A DNA stretch of 64,000 bases from Boletus sp. NGJ (Eukaryota; Basidiomycota; Agaricomycetes; Boletales; Boletaceae). The position numbers and the translations under genes are program-made. Within the stretch, counting starts at the first letter, position 1, and each line of letters begins with the position of its first letter. The notes beneath the pieces are model-generated. The model saw only the letters and a list, made by a program, of their open reading frames with translations. It searched no databases and was not told the DNA's origin. The DNA is taken from the NCBI GenBank assembly GCA_019096195.1, contig JAGTXK010000072.1, positions 62,001-126,000 of the forward strand. The letters run 5' to 3'. Shown here piece after piece: positions 62,544 through 64,000 of the stretch.

Positions 62544-63591
62544 TCTTGTACGTATGATATTGAGGATAAACTAACGCTAGTTGGGCCGGACTCGGCGATG
62601 ATCGATGACCTGCGGAGGTGCAGTGGGGGTTGAAACGTTGAAGTTCGATGTGGGCGGGCAGCGTTTTTGACACGCCGCTGTCAATGCTTCTTCACATGAC
62701 CTATATATCATATTAACTTTTTTCCACACAGAGAAGTTCGCGGTCACAACCGTCACCGTTGGTACTCTTGGTTTGACTTGAAAGTGTCTTCGGGCCAGAC
62801 TTGGAGCCAGCCGCGGCCTACTTCTAAGGCCACCTGGGCCTTTCCTTATATACGCCATAGAAGAGGAGTCAAGTAACTGCAACGCTGTCACTTAGGAAGA
62901 ATTGAAAAAGGTGCACGAGGTATTTAAATTGTCGCTCACGATGCGGACTTAAAGCGTTTTCCAGGTAATTTGTTGCTGTGAATTGATTACCGACAGTTAT
63001 TTCCTTCTGAAGATGGGCCTTTTTTTAGCTTGCTTGCCACCTCACGTTTTTGGGTTCCAGCCTCGTATGCTGTACTTATGCAAGGACTAGTACATTCTAA
63101 CCAACCATTTGGGCAAGAGTTCAGTTGCCAATACCGCGGTTCCAACCCCGTCACCAGTCAGGCTTTGCTCTTCAGAAGATGATCAATGGTCTGTCCCAGT
63201 GACAGGGCCGCGCAGCACCGTAACTGTCTCTCCCGAGTCACTCGGAGAAGCAGATGTGTGACAAGTTCACCTCATTCTGGAATTCCCATGGTATCAAGGT
63301 TCATCGATATGGATCCCTTCTCACATGCCCTCAAACCTTCGACAGATTTGGTGTCAACTTTGCGTTTCATGCCTATGTTTGGGAGATTCGCGCCTACCTC
63401 ATTCACAACTTAGGGGTTCAGTCTGTGGATACAAGCCTCGTGTGACGGCGGTGACCAACAAGTGGACCCACAGAAATTCTGGGTATTAATGGTCACCGGT
63501 TTGATCTCAGTTCAGAAGAACCCAACCTACACTGCTCCACAGCCCGTCGCTCTACGCTAACAACTCATTCGACTTATATCTCCTCCCGAAC
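62544..63591. other. Divergent intergenic region
   Basis: Between Ams1 (minus) and the acidic hypothetical gene (plus). Open frames at 62577-62891 minus and 63186-63445 plus match nothing. Probably promoter and untranslated leader. Confidence 0.4.
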
Positions 63592-64000
63592 ATGTCTATC
63601 ATATTGGAGGTAGACGATTCCGATGTCGATATCGACTTGACCTCTGTCAGACATGCCGAGGATTCGTTCATGATTCTGAACGACCATGTGGATGAAACAG
63701 GTCCTCTGGATGGTTCTGTATCTTTGTCAGAGGAGTCGCAATCAGAATCCTCCGATTCGTCATATCTGAATATTTACCTCGATGATGACATTGACGATCA
63801 AGAAATCGACGCCATTGAGTCCATGGATCTTGACGGACAACGAGCCATCCAAGAACTGGAAGAAGTAAGTAGTGCGATGAGATGGTAATCCTGATATTAC
63901 ACTCACAGACAAATTTTTTATAGGCTGACGTCGAAGTCTCAGAACAAGCTCGCTCCGAAGAGGATCTTTGTTCCTCCATCCCGGGAATGTATCGCATCCT
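63592..64000 (+). CDS. Acidic hypothetical protein, 5' part only
   Basis: Starts MSIILEVDDSDVDIDL (63592) with a strongly acidic, Ser-rich N-terminus (EESQSESSDSSYLNIYLDDD). An intron at 63865-63923 (GTAAGT...TATAG) joins to ADVEVSEQARSEEDLCSSIP and GMYRIL at the window edge. The SIPGMYR motif recurs in a family of large agaricomycete proteins of unknown function, from memory. The remainder lies outside the window. Confidence 0.65.

Overview
The window looks like basidiomycete (Agaricomycete) nuclear DNA. Its host genes carry many short introns of about 50-60 nt. The protein set includes a DUF2235 lipase-like protein, ADI1, PIF1, Ams1, a fungal sugar/inositol-type transporter and a fungal ALDH3. 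The repeat set includes Ty3/gypsy elements, hAT, pogo, Tc1, a Plavaka-like remnant and DUF6698. I cannot fix the order or genus from sequence alone.

Layout. Positions 1-14.9 kb are a transposon graveyard: a decayed pogo transposon, an old minus-strand Ty3/gypsy fossil holding two nested solo LTRs, a DUF6698 gene split by another solo LTR with a perfect 5-bp target duplication, and a 1.19-kb element with long terminal inverted repeats and telomere-like hexamer arrays. Positions 15.3-25.7 kb are a gene island: a DUF2235-armadillo fusion (minus), ADI1 acireductone dioxygenase (plus, divergent), a PIF1 helicase (minus) and a secreted glycoside-hydrolase-like protein (plus). Positions 26.2-49.5 kb are a second repeat block. 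It holds two hAT remnants, a casein-kinase-1-like pseudogene, an uncharacterised nuclease-like remnant, a Tc1 element with an uninterrupted 338-codon transposase, a second copy of the inverted-repeat element, a Ty3/gypsy chromovirus, a gag fragment of another gypsy element, a Plavaka-like tail, a solo LTR and a pogo/Tigger tail. Positions 51.9-64 kb are a second gene island: sugar/inositol-type transporter, ALDH3-family aldehyde dehydrogenase and vacuolar alpha-mannosidase Ams1, all on the minus strand, then the 5' end of an acidic hypothetical gene running off the window.

The strongest whole-window signal is base composition. The two repeat blocks are nearly free of CpG, while the gene islands are CpG-rich. 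The intact Tc1 element has no CpG at all in about 1.57 kb, yet keeps its reading frame. This fits long exposure to cytosine methylation and deamination, with purifying selection on the transposase. The most unusual structure is the paired inverted-repeat element (13.75-14.94 kb, with a relative at 33.8-34.8 kb) whose arms contain many CATAGT motifs and whose interior is flanked by inward-facing TTAGGA-like arrays.

All gene models were read by eye from frame continuity and GT-AG sites. Exon edges may be off by a few bases and identities come from recalled family motifs, not searches.
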